Part shown: positions 26,780 through 35,808 of the stretch, piece by piece
How positions within the stretch are numbered: position 1 is the stretch's first letter
Layout of the letters: the number at the start of each line of letters is the position of its first letter
Assembly: GCA_963759375.1 (NCBI GenBank)
Contig: CAVWYY010000004.1
Location: 124,001-188,000 of the forward strand
DNA length: 64,000 nucleotides
DNA from: DASSUW01 sp963759375
GTDB lineage: Bacteria; Actinomycetota; Thermoleophilia; Solirubrobacterales; Solirubrobacteraceae
Reading direction: 5' to 3'
Program-made: the position numbers and the translations under genes
The notes under the pieces: generated by a model
The model's database searches: none
What the model saw: the letters and a program-made list of their open reading frames with translations, nothing else
What the model was told of the DNA's origin: nothing

Positions 26780-28414
26780 GTGCGCCGCCTCCTCGTCATC
26801 GTCGTGGTGCTCGCCGCGGGCGCCGCCGCCGCGGTCACCGCCACCGCCGGATCGGGCGACCCCGAGCGCCCGCAGTACACGGTCGAGCTCGACAACGCGT
26901 TCGGCGTCGTCGAGGGCGCCGACGTGAAGGTCGCCGGCGTGCGCGCCGGCCACGTCACCGGCATGCGCGTCGACTCGCGGAGCAAGCGCGCGCTGGTGGA
27001 CATCGCGATCGACAAGGCCGGCTTCGGCTCGCTGCGCACCGACGCGTTCTGCGAGACGCGCCCGCAGTCGCTGATCGGCGAGTACTTCGTCGACTGCCGG
27101 CCGGGCAAGGCCCCACAGCGGCTCGAGCGCGGCGGCACGATCCCGGTCGAGCACACCGCCTCGACGATCCCGCTCGACCTCGTCAACAACATCATGCGCC
27201 GTCCGTACCGCGAGCGGCTGCGGATCATCCTCGACGAGCTGGGCGCCGGCGTCGGCGGCCGCGCGAGCGACATCCAGGCGACGGTCCGCCGCGCCGTGCC
27301 TGCGCTGCGGGAGACCGACGAGGTGCTGGCCATCCTCGCCGACCAGAACAAGACGCTGGCCAACCTCACGAGCGACGCCGACGCGGTGATCGGCGACCTC
27401 GCGGCCAACCGCAAGAACGTCGGCCGCTTCGTCACCGAGACCCACCAGACCGCGCGCGCCTCCGCCGAGCGGCGCGACGCGATCGCGGCCAGCCTGCGCC
27501 GCCTCCCGGCATTCCTGCGCGAGCTCGAGCCGACGATGGCCAAGCTCGGCCAGGCGACCGACGCCCAGTCCCCGGCGCTGGCCGACCTCAACGAGTCCTC
27601 CGGCCAGCTGGCGACGCTGCTCGAGAACCTGCCCGACTTCGCCGACGCCAGCCGCACCGGCTTCAAGTCGCTGGCCGAGGTGGGCCGCGAGGGCCGCCCG
27701 GCGCTCCGCAGCGCGCGGCCGACGATCGACCAGCTGAGCAAGTTCTCCGCGAACACGCCGGAGCTGGCGAACAACCTGGCGATCGTTCTCAGGGACCTCA
27801 ACGACCGCGGGCGCGCGGTGGAGAAGGACCCGCGGTCGCCGGGCGGCAAGGGCTACACGGGCTTCGAGGCGCTCCTGCAGTACCTCTACGACCAGTCGAT
27901 GGCCATCAACGCCTTCGACTCCAACGGCTACATGCTGAAGGTCAACCTGTTCGCGTCCGAGTGCTCGGACTATCAGAACCTCCAGTCGCTGAAGGAGAAG
28001 CTCAAGCAGGACCCCGGCTTCTACGGGCGCTGCGCCGCGATCCTCGGGCCGCACCAGCCGGGCATCACGCAGCAGGACCCGACGTACACCGGCGCGCAGG
28101 AGACGCACGAGCGCGTCCCCGCCGCCGCCCGCAAGAAGAAGGCTCCGGCCCGCGCGCCTGAAACCCCGAAGGCGCCCGCGGCCCCCGCTGCGCCCACCCG
28201 TCCGGCGGCGCCCGACGTCAAGGGCAAGACGAAGAAGGAGATCGAGAAGGCCCGCAAGCGTGCCGAGCGGCTCAAGCAGCAGCTCGAGGACACGCTCGGC
28301 ATCGAGCTCCCCGACCTGCCGGCCACGCCCGCGCTGCCGCAGGCGCCCATCCCGGGCGCGCCGACGACCGTCTCCGACCCGCAGCAACTCCTCGACTTCC
28401 TGCTCGCACCATGA
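26780..28414 (+). CDS. Mce/MlaD-domain protein 2 of 6
   Basis: 544 residues from GTG 26780, one base after the previous stop. The membrane anchor VRRLLVIVVVLAAGAAAAV is followed by the MCE domain (about 30-110: YTVELDNAFGVVEGADVKVAGVRAGHVTGM; CETRPQSLIGEYFVDC). A long helical tunnel domain follows, then a Lys/Ala/Pro-rich C-terminal extension (about 450-544) with KKKAPARAPETPKAPAAPAA and a basic coiled coil. The extension is absent from its five neighbours and may contact the cell wall or partner proteins. ATGA coupling to the next gene. Confidence 0.9.
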   Translation: MRRLLVIVVVLAAGAAAAVTATAGSGDPERPQYTVELDNAFGVVEGADVKVAGVRAGHVTGMRVDSRSKRALVDIAIDKAGFGSLRTDAFCETRPQSLIGEYFVDCRPGKAPQRLERGGTIPVEHTASTIPLDLVNNIMRRPYRERLRIILDELGAGVGGRASDIQATVRRAVPALRETDEVLAILADQNKTLANLTSDADAVIGDLAANRKNVGRFVTETHQTARASAERRDAIAASLRRLPAFLRELEPTMAKLGQATDAQSPALADLNESSGQLATLLENLPDFADASRTGFKSLAEVGREGRPALRSARPTIDQLSKFSANTPELANNLAIVLRDLNDRGRAVEKDPRSPGGKGYTGFEALLQYLYDQSMAINAFDSNGYMLKVNLFASECSDYQNLQSLKEKLKQDPGFYGRCAAILGPHQPGITQQDPTYTGAQETHERVPAAARKKKAPARAPETPKAPAAPAAPTRPAAPDVKGKTKKEIEKARKRAERLKQQLEDTLGIELPDLPATPALPQAPIPGAPTTVSDPQQLLDFLLAP

Positions 28415-29910
28415 GGCTCACGTCGAACCCGGTCCTGATCGGCGCGGTGACCGTGCTGGTGACGACGGTCGCCGTCTTCCTGGCCTACAACGCCAACAAC
28501 GGGCTGCCGTTCGTGCCGACCGAGACCGTCAAGGTGCGCGTGGCCAACGGCGCGAACCTGATCAAGGGCAACGAGGTGCGCAGCGGCGGCTCGCGCATCG
28601 GCGTCGTCAGCGACATGCGGCCCGTGCGGCTCGACGACGGGACCACCGGCGCCGAGGTCACGCTCGAGCTCGACAAGGCGCACGGCGACGTGCCCAGGGA
28701 CTCGACGATCCGGATCCGCCCGCGCTCCGCGCTCGGCGTCAAGTACGTCGAGCTCACGCGCGGCAAGAGCACCGCCGCGTTCCGCAACGGCGACGTGATG
28801 CCGCCGACCCAGGCCTCGTTCTCGACCGAGCTCGACGAGGTCTACAAGATGTTCGACGCCAAGACGCGCGATGCCGCGCAGGAGAACCTGCTCGGCTTCG
28901 GAGATTCGTTCGCCGGCCGCGGTGACGACGTCGGCCGCACGCTCGAGGAGCTGCCGCCGCTGCTCGGCTCGCTCGAGCCGGTGATGCGGACGCTCGGCGA
29001 GCCGGAGACCGACCTCCGCGGGTTCGTCCGCGAGCTCGGCGACGCGGCCCGGATCGTGGCGCCGGTATCGGAGCAGAACGCCGCGCTGTTCACGTCGCTG
29101 GCCGACACGTTCGAGGCGCTGGGGCGCGACGAGCAGGCGCTCAAGGACCTGATCGCCAAGTCGCCTTCGACGATGGACACCGCGATCGCCTCGTTCCAGG
29201 TCCAGCGCCCGTTCCTGGACGACCTGACCGCGTTCTCGAACGACTTCGCGGGCGCCACCGAGGAGCTCAAGGGCGCGCTGCCGCCGCTCAACGGGGCGGT
29301 GCGGGTCGGCACGCCGGTGCAGGAGCGCCTGCCCGCGCTCAACGACGAGCTGCGCAAGACGCTCGGCACGGTTCGCGACGTCGCCGAGGAGCCTGGCACC
29401 AACGCGGCGCTGCGCGGCCTCACCGCGACGGTCACGAGCGTCAACCCGCAGCTGCGTTTCTACGGCCCGTACGTGACGGTCTGCAACAGCTGGAACTACT
29501 TCTGGACCTACCTCGCCGAGCACTTCTCCGAGCCCGACACCACCGGCTCCGCCCAGCGCGCGCTGCTCAACTTCGCCGCGCCGCAGGAGGACTCGCTGGG
29601 CTCGATGGGCGCCGACGAGCCCGCCAACGGCAAGAACGCGCTGGGCACCGCGCAGTACGCGCAGGACCAGCCGTACGGCGCCGCGATCGCGGCTGACGGC
29701 CGCGCCGACTGCGAGGCCGGCCAGCGCGGCTACACCGAGCGCCAGGCCCGGTTCTTCCCGAAGCAGTACAAGATCGCCCGCGACCCGCGCTCCCCCGGCC
29801 TGCAGGGCCCGACGTTCACGGGCCGCGCGCGCGTGCCCGCCGGCGAGACGTACACCGCCGAGCCGGAGACCGGCCCGTACGCGGAGATGCCGAGGAGCGA
29901 GCACCCGTGA
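28411..29910 (+). CDS. Mce/MlaD-domain protein 3 of 6
   Basis: 499 residues. The anchor is MRLTSNPVLIGAVTVLVTTVAVFLA. The MCE domain (about 38-125) has VKVRVANGANLIKGNEVRSGGSRIGVVSDM and IRIRPRSALGVKYVEL. The tunnel helix opens with STELDEVYKMFDAKTRDAAQ. The C-terminal domain contains FYGPYVTVCNSWNYFWTYLAEHF, a Mce-associated motif also seen in mycobacterial Mce proteins. The start overlaps the previous stop (ATGA) and the stop overlaps the next start (GTGA). Confidence 0.9.
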   Translation: MRLTSNPVLIGAVTVLVTTVAVFLAYNANNGLPFVPTETVKVRVANGANLIKGNEVRSGGSRIGVVSDMRPVRLDDGTTGAEVTLELDKAHGDVPRDSTIRIRPRSALGVKYVELTRGKSTAAFRNGDVMPPTQASFSTELDEVYKMFDAKTRDAAQENLLGFGDSFAGRGDDVGRTLEELPPLLGSLEPVMRTLGEPETDLRGFVRELGDAARIVAPVSEQNAALFTSLADTFEALGRDEQALKDLIAKSPSTMDTAIASFQVQRPFLDDLTAFSNDFAGATEELKGALPPLNGAVRVGTPVQERLPALNDELRKTLGTVRDVAEEPGTNAALRGLTATVTSVNPQLRFYGPYVTVCNSWNYFWTYLAEHFSEPDTTGSAQRALLNFAAPQEDSLGSMGADEPANGKNALGTAQYAQDQPYGAAIAADGRADCEAGQRGYTERQARFFPKQYKIARDPRSPGLQGPTFTGRARVPAGETYTAEPETGPYAEMPRSEHP

Positions 29911-31471
29911 GGCTCCCGCGCTCCAACGCCGCCCTCGGGCTCCTCGCGCTCGCCGTGATCGGCGTGGCCGTCTACCTCGGCGTGACCAAGGCGATCCCGT
30001 TCCAGGGCCACTACGAGGTCAAGGCCGCGTTCCAGAGCTCGAACAACATCCGGCCCGGATCGCCGGTGCGGATCGCCGGCGTCGAGGTCGGCAAGGTCAC
30101 CGGGATCGAGCGCGCGCGCGCGGGGTAGGGGAAGGCGCGCGGGACGACGGCGAGGGAAGGGCGATCCTGACGATGCGGATCGCGGACCAGGGCCGCCCGG
30201 TGCACGCCGACGCGACGGCCAAGATCCGCCCGCGCATCTTCCTCGAGGGCAACTTCTTCGTGGACCTGACGGCGGGCTCGCCGGGCGCGCCCGAGCTGGA
30301 GGACGGCGAGACGATCCCGGTCCAGCAGACCGCCACGCCGGTCCAGCTCGACGAGGTCGTGACCGCGCTGCAGTCGGACACCCGCGAAGACCTCAAGACG
30401 CTGCTCGACGAGTACGGCAAGGCGCTGGAGGGCGAGGGCGCCAAGGGCTTCAACCGGTCGATCCCGTACTGGCAGCCCGCGTATCGCGACGGCGCGATCG
30501 TCTCGGACGCCGCGCGCGGCGAGACCGGCCACGACCTGTCGGGCTACATCAAGAACGCCGGAGCCACCGCGGCGGCGCTCGACCGCAACCGCGGCCGCCT
30601 GAAGTCGCTGGTCACCGACTTCAACACGACCGCCGCGGCGTTCGCGAGCCAGGACGACAACCTGCGGGCGGCGGTCGGCGAGCTCCCGCGCACGCTGCGC
30701 GCCGCCTACCCGGCGCTCGGCGCGCTCAACGAGGCGTTCCCGCCGGTCCGCGCGCTCGCCGCCGAGCTGCGACCGGGCGTGCAGAACTCGAGCGAGACGC
30801 TCGACGCGGCGCTGCCGTTCGTGCAGCAGTTGCGCGGTCTCGTCTCGCAGCCCGAGCTGCGCGGCCTGGCGGCTGACCTCGAGCCGACGGTGCCGGACCT
30901 CGCGCAGCTGATCGACCGCAGCATCCCGCTCTACCGCGAGGTCCGCCGCGCGGCGAGCTGCCAGAACGAGGTCATCCACCCGTGGACCATGGACACGGTG
31001 CCGGACAAGCAGTTCCCGGCCGAGGGCAAGGTCTACGAGGAGGCGCCGAAGCCGCTGCCGGGTCTGGCCGGCGAGAGCCGCTCGGCCGACGCCAACGGCG
31101 CGTGGTTCCGCGTGCTCGCCGCCGGCGGCAAGAACCTCGTGACGTTCTCGCCGGGCGTGTTCGGCACCACGCCCGAGCCGCTGATCGGCGCCAACCCGCC
31201 GAAGCCGCAGAAGCGGCCGCCGCTCGACGGCAGCAAGCCGTGTGAGACACAGGAGCCGCCGGACCTGCGCACCAACCCGGCCGCGCCGCCGCCGCAGCAC
31301 ACGGTCAACACGGGCGCGCCGGCGTTCCAGGCCCGCTACGACCTCGCCCGCGGCAAGGCGGTCACGTGGCTGCGCAAGCAGCTCAAGGCCGAGGACCTCG
31401 ACAACCTGCTCCAGGTCCTCACCGAGGACGCGACGCCGCAGCTGCTCGACCGGATCGCGAGGGGCAAGTGA
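29907..31471 (+). CDS. Mce/MlaD-domain protein 4 of 6, interrupted by a frameshift
   Basis: GTG 29907 begins a normal Mce protein: LGLLALAVIGVAVYLGV anchor, then YEVKAAFQSSNNIRPGSPVRIAGVEVGKVTGIERA. Just after a (CG)6 run (30111-30122) the frame meets TAG at 30126-30128. The rest of the MCE domain (ILTMRIADQGRPVHADATA, KIRPRIFLEGNFFVDLTAG) and the helical domain continue in the -1 frame to 31471, with the standard VQLDEVVTALQSDTRE. Adding one base in the CG run restores about 520 residues. It is either a sequence error or a slippage-prone tract in a key gene of the array. Ends GTGA-coupled to the next gene. Confidence 0.85.
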
Positions 31472-32778
31472 ACGCGATCCGCAAGCACGCGAAGGCGTTC
31501 TTCGCCGTCATCGGCCTGATGGTGATCGCCGCGGCCATCTCGCTGTACATCCTCGATCAGCAGCGGCTGCGCTTCCCGTGGGAGGCCGCGCCGCTGCGCG
31601 TGAAGGCCGAGTTCCCGACCGCACAGGCCGTGATGGCCGGCCAGGGCCAGACCGTGCGAGTGTCCGGCGTGCGGATCGGCGACATCGGCGACGTCGAGCT
31701 GCACGACGGCAAGGCCGTCGTCGAGATGGTCATCGACCCCGAGTACAAGGGCATGATCCGCACCGACGCGCACGCGCTGCTGCGGCCCAAGACCGGCCTG
31801 AAGGACATGTTCATCGACCTCGAGCCGGGCACCGGGAAGGCGCCTGCGGCGCAGGCCGGCTCCACGATCCCGATCTCGGCGACCGCGCCGGACGTCAACC
31901 CCGACGAGATCCTCGCCGAGCTCGACTCCGACACGCGCGACTACCTGAAGCTGCTGATCGGTGACGCCGGCCGCGGGCTCGACGGCCGCGGCGCCGATCT
32001 GCGCGAGGTGCTGCGCCGCTTCGAGCCGACCCATCGCGACCTCGCGCGCGTGAACGGCGCGGTCGCGACGCGGCGGGAGAACCTGCGCCATCTCGTCACG
32101 TCGCTGAACACGCTCAACGGCGAGCTGGCCAGGCGCGGCGACGACCTCGCCGGCCTCGTCGACTCGTCCGCCGCGGTCATGCGCGAGTTCGCGTCCGAGG
32201 ACGCGAGCGTCGCCGCCGCGGTCGGAGAGCTCCCGGGCGCGCTGCGCCAGACGACCGACACGATGACGCGGCTCGAGCACTACGCGAAGCTGCTCGGCCC
32301 GACCGCCGAGCACCTGCGCCCGGCGGCGCGGGCGCTGGCCCCGGCCAACGACGCGGTCCGCCCGCTGGCCCGGGAGGCGGCGCCGCTGCTGCGCGACGAC
32401 ATCCGGCCGTTCGTGCGCGAGGCGCGCCCGGTCGTGCGCGACCTGCGGCCCGCGGCGCGCAACCTCTCGGCCGCGACGCCGGCGCTCACGAAGTCGTTCG
32501 CCGCGATCAACCACTTCCTCAACCTGGCTGCCTACAACCCGAACGGCCGCGAGGACCCGAACGACCCGGCGCGCCAGGAGGGCTACCTGTTCTGGGCGGC
32601 GTGGGTGCAGCACATGGCCACGCAGCTGTTCTCGAGCTCCGACGCGCACGGGACGTTCCGGCCGGTGACGGTCGGCGCGCCCTGCGCGACGATCGAGCAG
32701 CTCGTCCACGAGGAGCCGCAGCTCGAGTTCCTGGCGATGCTGACGCCGATCCTCACCGACTCGCAGGCGTGCGGCTGA
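31468..32778 (+). CDS. Mce/MlaD-domain protein 5 of 6
   Basis: 436 residues from GTG 31468. The anchor is FFAVIGLMVIAAAISLYIL. The MCE domain (about 42-125) has LRVKAEFPTAQAVMAGQGQTVRVSGVRIGDIGDV and LLRPKTGLKDMFIDLEPG. Then DVNPDEILAELDSDTRDYLKLLI and a helical tunnel domain with many Arg-Pro repeats (LRPAARALAPANDAVRPLA). The C-terminus has the FWAAWVQHMATQLFSSSDAHG motif and a pair of cysteines. Overlaps both neighbours by 1-4 bases. Confidence 0.9.
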   Translation: MNAIRKHAKAFFAVIGLMVIAAAISLYILDQQRLRFPWEAAPLRVKAEFPTAQAVMAGQGQTVRVSGVRIGDIGDVELHDGKAVVEMVIDPEYKGMIRTDAHALLRPKTGLKDMFIDLEPGTGKAPAAQAGSTIPISATAPDVNPDEILAELDSDTRDYLKLLIGDAGRGLDGRGADLREVLRRFEPTHRDLARVNGAVATRRENLRHLVTSLNTLNGELARRGDDLAGLVDSSAAVMREFASEDASVAAAVGELPGALRQTTDTMTRLEHYAKLLGPTAEHLRPAARALAPANDAVRPLAREAAPLLRDDIRPFVREARPVVRDLRPAARNLSAATPALTKSFAAINHFLNLAAYNPNGREDPNDPARQEGYLFWAAWVQHMATQLFSSSDAHGTFRPVTVGAPCATIEQLVHEEPQLEFLAMLTPILTDSQACG

Positions 32779-34205
32779 TGAACAAGGCCGCGCCCTCACT
32801 GCTCCGGGTCCTCACAATGGTCGTGTTCGCGCTGTCGTGCTTCGGCCTGCTGTTGTTCCTGTGGCTGTCGTTCGGCGGGCCGATCCCGCTCAAGCCGCAG
32901 GGCTACCGCGTCCAGGTCGCGTTCCCCGAGGCGGCGACGCTCGCCACCGAGGCCGACGTGCGGATCGCCGGCGTGTCGGTGGGCAAGGTGCGCAAGCTCG
33001 ACGTCGACCCGCAGGGCAACCGCACGCTGGCCACGATCGAGCTCGACCGCCAGTTCGCGCCGCTGCACGCCGACGCGCAGGCGATGCTGCGGCAGAAGAC
33101 GCTGCTCGGCGAGACCTACGTCGAGCTCACGCCGGGTCGCTCGGCGAAGGAGCTGCCCGAGGGCGGCCGGCTCGCGAACGCGCGGGTCAAGGACACCGTG
33201 CAGCTCGACGAGATCTTCGACGCGCTGGATCCGGCGACCCGCGCCTCGTTCCGCACCTGGCAACAGCAGCTGGCCAAGGGGATCAAGGGCCGCGGCCGCG
33301 ACTTCAACGACGCGCTCGGGACGCTGCCGGGCTTCGCCGCCGACGGGTCGGACGTGCTGCAGGTGCTCGACTCGCAGGAGGGAGCGCTGCAGCGCCTGGT
33401 CAAGAACACCGGCGTCACGTTCGCGGCGCTGACCGAGAACGAGCAGCAGCTGCAGACGCTGATCACGTCGTCCAAGAAGGTGTTCGACGCGACGGCGTCG
33501 CGCAACGACGCGCTGGCCGAGTCGGTCCGCATCTTCCCGACGTTCCTGGACGAGTCGAAGGCGACGCTCGCGCGCCTGGACACGTTCTCGCGCGACACGC
33601 GGCCGCTGGTGCGGGACCTGCGACCGGTGGCGGTCGACCTCAAGCCGACGCTCGCCGACGTGCACGCGATGGCGCCCGACCTCGAGCGCTTCTTCCGCAA
33701 CCTCGACCCGCTGATCGACGCGTCCAAGCGCGGGTTGCCGGCCGCGCGCGAGACCCTCGACGGCCTGCAGCCGGTGCTCGACGGCATCCACCCGTTCCTG
33801 GGCCAGCTCAACCCGATGCTGCAGTACCTGGAGACCTCGCAGTCCCAGGTCTCGGACTTCATCTCCTACGGCGCCGCCGCGCTGTCCGACCGCACGGCGA
33901 CGCGCGGCGGCGTCGGCCACTACCTGCGCCAGTTCGGACCGCTCGGCGCCGAGAGCGCGGCGATCTACAAGGAGCGCCTGCCCACCAACCGCGGCGAGAC
34001 GTACGTCAACCCGCTGCACCTGTTCGGGCCGGAAGCCATGAGGTACCTGGCCGGGCCGTCGTCGGACTGCTCGAACACGGGCGGCGAGCACCCGCCGTCA
34101 CAGGGCAACCCGGGCTGTTACAAGGGCAAGCCGCTCGAGTTCGCCAACCGCATCCAGGGCGACTTCCCGCACGTCGAGGCGACGAACTACCTCAAGGGCG
34201 ACTAG
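32778..34205 (+). CDS. Mce/MlaD-domain protein 6 of 6
   Basis: 475 residues from ATG 32778 (TGATG with the previous stop; GTG 32769 is an alternative). The anchor VVFALSCFGLLLFLWL is followed by the MCE domain (about 42-125: YRVQVAFPEAATLATEADVRIAGVSVGKVRKL; LRQKTLLGETYVELTPG). VQLDEIFDALDPATRASFRTW opens the helical domain. The C-terminus has paired Cys (SSDCSNTGG, NPGCYKG), likely disulphide-bonded outside the cell. It converges on the HxlR gene with a 4-bp overlap. Confidence 0.9.
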   Translation: MNKAAPSLLRVLTMVVFALSCFGLLLFLWLSFGGPIPLKPQGYRVQVAFPEAATLATEADVRIAGVSVGKVRKLDVDPQGNRTLATIELDRQFAPLHADAQAMLRQKTLLGETYVELTPGRSAKELPEGGRLANARVKDTVQLDEIFDALDPATRASFRTWQQQLAKGIKGRGRDFNDALGTLPGFAADGSDVLQVLDSQEGALQRLVKNTGVTFAALTENEQQLQTLITSSKKVFDATASRNDALAESVRIFPTFLDESKATLARLDTFSRDTRPLVRDLRPVAVDLKPTLADVHAMAPDLERFFRNLDPLIDASKRGLPAARETLDGLQPVLDGIHPFLGQLNPMLQYLETSQSQVSDFISYGAAALSDRTATRGGVGHYLRQFGPLGAESAAIYKERLPTNRGETYVNPLHLFGPEAMRYLAGPSSDCSNTGGEHPPSQGNPGCYKGKPLEFANRIQGDFPHVEATNYLKGD

Positions 34206-34807
34206 GCGGCCCTGCGGGCGGCGGCCGCGGCGGTGAACCCGCTGAGCAGCGCGTCGGCGAGACCGCGGTTGCCGCTGAACGACAGCCCGTCGGACGAGCC
34301 GTCGGGGCCGAGCGCGCGCACCCACGCGTCCTGGCTGCCGGTCACCACCGCGCCGGCGCCGTCGGCCGGCGCGTTCTCGGCGATCTCGACGCGGCCGCGG
34401 CTGACCGTGAGCCGGTAGCGGCGCTCGTCGTCGCCCTCGACGATCAGGTCGACCGAGCCCTCGGTGCCCGCGGGCGGGTCGATCAGCCCCGGAGCGAGGC
34501 GGAACACCGCGCCGACGTTGATGTCCTCTCCGGGGCGGGGCGCGCTCCAGGTCCACTCGTAGCCCCAGCGCGCGAGGGCGCCGACCACCGGCATCAGCTC
34601 GCGCGAGCGCTCGGTCAGCTCGTAGTCGACCCGCGGCGGCACCTCGCGGTAGCGCTGCCGGGTCAGCAGGCCGTCGGCCACCATCCGGTTCAGTCGCGAG
34701 CGCAGCTGCTCGGTGGAGATCCCAGGCAGGACGCGCTGGAGCTCCACGAAGCGCCGCGGGCCGGCGGCGAGGTCGCGAATGATCAGCAGCGTCCACTTGT
34801 CGCCCAC
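34202..34807 (-). CDS. HxlR-family transcriptional regulator, N-terminus lacking a usable start
   Basis: 201 residues from GTG 34807 (GDKWTLLIIRDLAAGPRRFVELQRVLPGIS..., winged helix; PPRVDYELTERSRELMPVV). The second half (about 100-201) resembles an SCP2-like sterol-carrier fold, giving the HxlR-SCP2 arrangement. The conserved HxlR leader (YDQWSPDARALDLV) is encoded just upstream in the same frame, but no ATG, GTG or TTG exists before the in-frame stop at 34880-34882. Either an ATT start (34879) is used, or a base is wrong in the G6 run at 34859-34864. Convergent with the mce array. Confidence 0.75.
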   Translation of the reverse strand: MGDKWTLLIIRDLAAGPRRFVELQRVLPGISTEQLRSRLNRMVADGLLTRQRYREVPPRVDYELTERSRELMPVVGALARWGYEWTWSAPRPGEDINVGAVFRLAPGLIDPPAGTEGSVDLIVEGDDERRYRLTVSRGRVEIAENAPADGAGAVVTGSQDAWVRALGPDGSSDGLSFSGNRGLADALLSGFTAAAAARRAA

Positions 34808-35097
34808 GAGATCGAGCGCGCGGGCGTCAGGGGACCACTGATCGTAGGGGTGACGCTTGGGGGGAGGGACGGTGGGAATTCAGGAGCCTCTGGACAGACT
34901 CGAAAGCGGCCTTTTGCGGAGCATACCCGTACTCGGGGACCCACGGTTTCATGTCGTCGACATTTGACGGAAGGTCCGCAGCCAGACACATGGCCGCACG
35001 TTGTATGCAAGTTTTCGCCCCGCCTGCCGTTCAAGCCGGAAGAGGTGCGCAGAAAGCGCTCCAAGCACGGGTTTTCCGGCATATCAAGGGACGAAAA
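34808..35097. other. Intergenic region, 290 bp, between divergent HxlR and DsbA-like genes
   Basis: It holds the untranslated or N-terminal HxlR segment (34808-34879). A 13-bp inverted repeat ATGTCG-T-CGACAT at 34951-34963 is the best operator candidate. The region is less GC-rich than its surroundings. Open frames across it have no homology I recognise. Confidence 0.4.
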
Positions 35098-35748
35098 GTG
35101 GGCGAAGTCATCAGACTCGCGGAGCGCAGGCAGGCGCGACGCACAAGAACGCGGGCGCGCGTGGCACCGGCGCGGGCGGAGTTCCTTTTCGACCTCGCCT
35201 GTCCGTTCACATACCTCGCCGCCGAGCGGGTGGAGCGCGCGTTCGACCACGTGACGTGGACGCCCGCGTCGTCCAACGTGCTGCGCGGGGGCTCGCTGTT
35301 CTCCGACCCGGACGCCGAGGCCGCCGTACGCGTGGCCGCCGCCGAGCGCGCCGCGGCACTGCGGATGCCGCTCGAGTGGCCCGAGTCGTTCCCCGCCGAC
35401 GTGACGGCGGCGATGCGCGTCGCCGCGCACGCCTCCGAGAGCGGCCGCGGGGCGGCGTTCGTGCTCGCCGCCGGCCGGCTGGCCTTCTGCGGCGGGTTCG
35501 ATCTCGACGATCCCGAGATCCTCTTCGAGGCGGCCGGTGCCGCCGGGCTGGCGCTCGACGCCTGCCTGCAGGCGGCCGGCGATCGCCGCCGCGACGGCGC
35601 GATCGAGAACGCGGGGCGCCGCCTCATGGCCGTCGGCGCCGACCGGCTGCCGGCGCTGCGGATCGGGCGCTCGCTCTACTGGGGCGAGGAGCGCATCGCC
35701 GAAGCGGCTGCCGCCGCCCGGCTGCACTCTGCCGCCGCAGTGCGCTGA
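35098..35748 (+). CDS. DsbA/HCCA-isomerase-like thioredoxin-fold protein
   Basis: 216 residues from GTG 35098, preceded by AAGGGA. The N-terminus is Arg-rich. FLFDLACPFTYLAAERVERAF is the first strand and active-site helix; DPEILFEAAGAAGLALDACL and the ending LPALRIGRSLYWGEERIAEAAAA complete the DsbA-like helical-insert fold. The CxxC position reads CPFT, with only one cysteine, so disulphide oxidation by a CxxC pair is unlikely. A glutathione- or CoA-linked isomerase of the 2-hydroxychromene-2-carboxylate isomerase type is possible. An ATG in the same frame at 34951 would add an unconserved extension. Confidence 0.7.
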   Translation: MGEVIRLAERRQARRTRTRARVAPARAEFLFDLACPFTYLAAERVERAFDHVTWTPASSNVLRGGSLFSDPDAEAAVRVAAAERAAALRMPLEWPESFPADVTAAMRVAAHASESGRGAAFVLAAGRLAFCGGFDLDDPEILFEAAGAAGLALDACLQAAGDRRRDGAIENAGRRLMAVGADRLPALRIGRSLYWGEERIAEAAAAARLHSAAAVR

Positions 35749-35750
35749 CC

Positions 35751-35763
35751 GGGGTCAGACCCC
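35751..35763. repeat. REP-like palindrome, copy 3
   Basis: GGGGTCAGACCCC, the same core as the 19175/19210 pair with A at the centre instead of T, two bases after the DsbA-like stop. Confidence 0.65.
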
Positions 35764-35790
35764 ATCGAGGCGTCCGACCTATCGCTACGA

Positions 35791-35801
35791 GGGTCTGACC
35801 C
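35791..35801. repeat. REP-like palindrome, copy 4
   Basis: GGGTCTGACCC, 39 bp (centre to centre) from copy 3 and in opposite orientation. The second intergenic pair of this motif in the window. Confidence 0.65.
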
Positions 35802-35808
35802 CCGAGGT

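Noticed and set aside
24151..27849. ATPase frame extended to 1232 residues
   Set aside because: The upstream part is antisense to two Mce genes; only the last ~380 residues resemble an ATPase.
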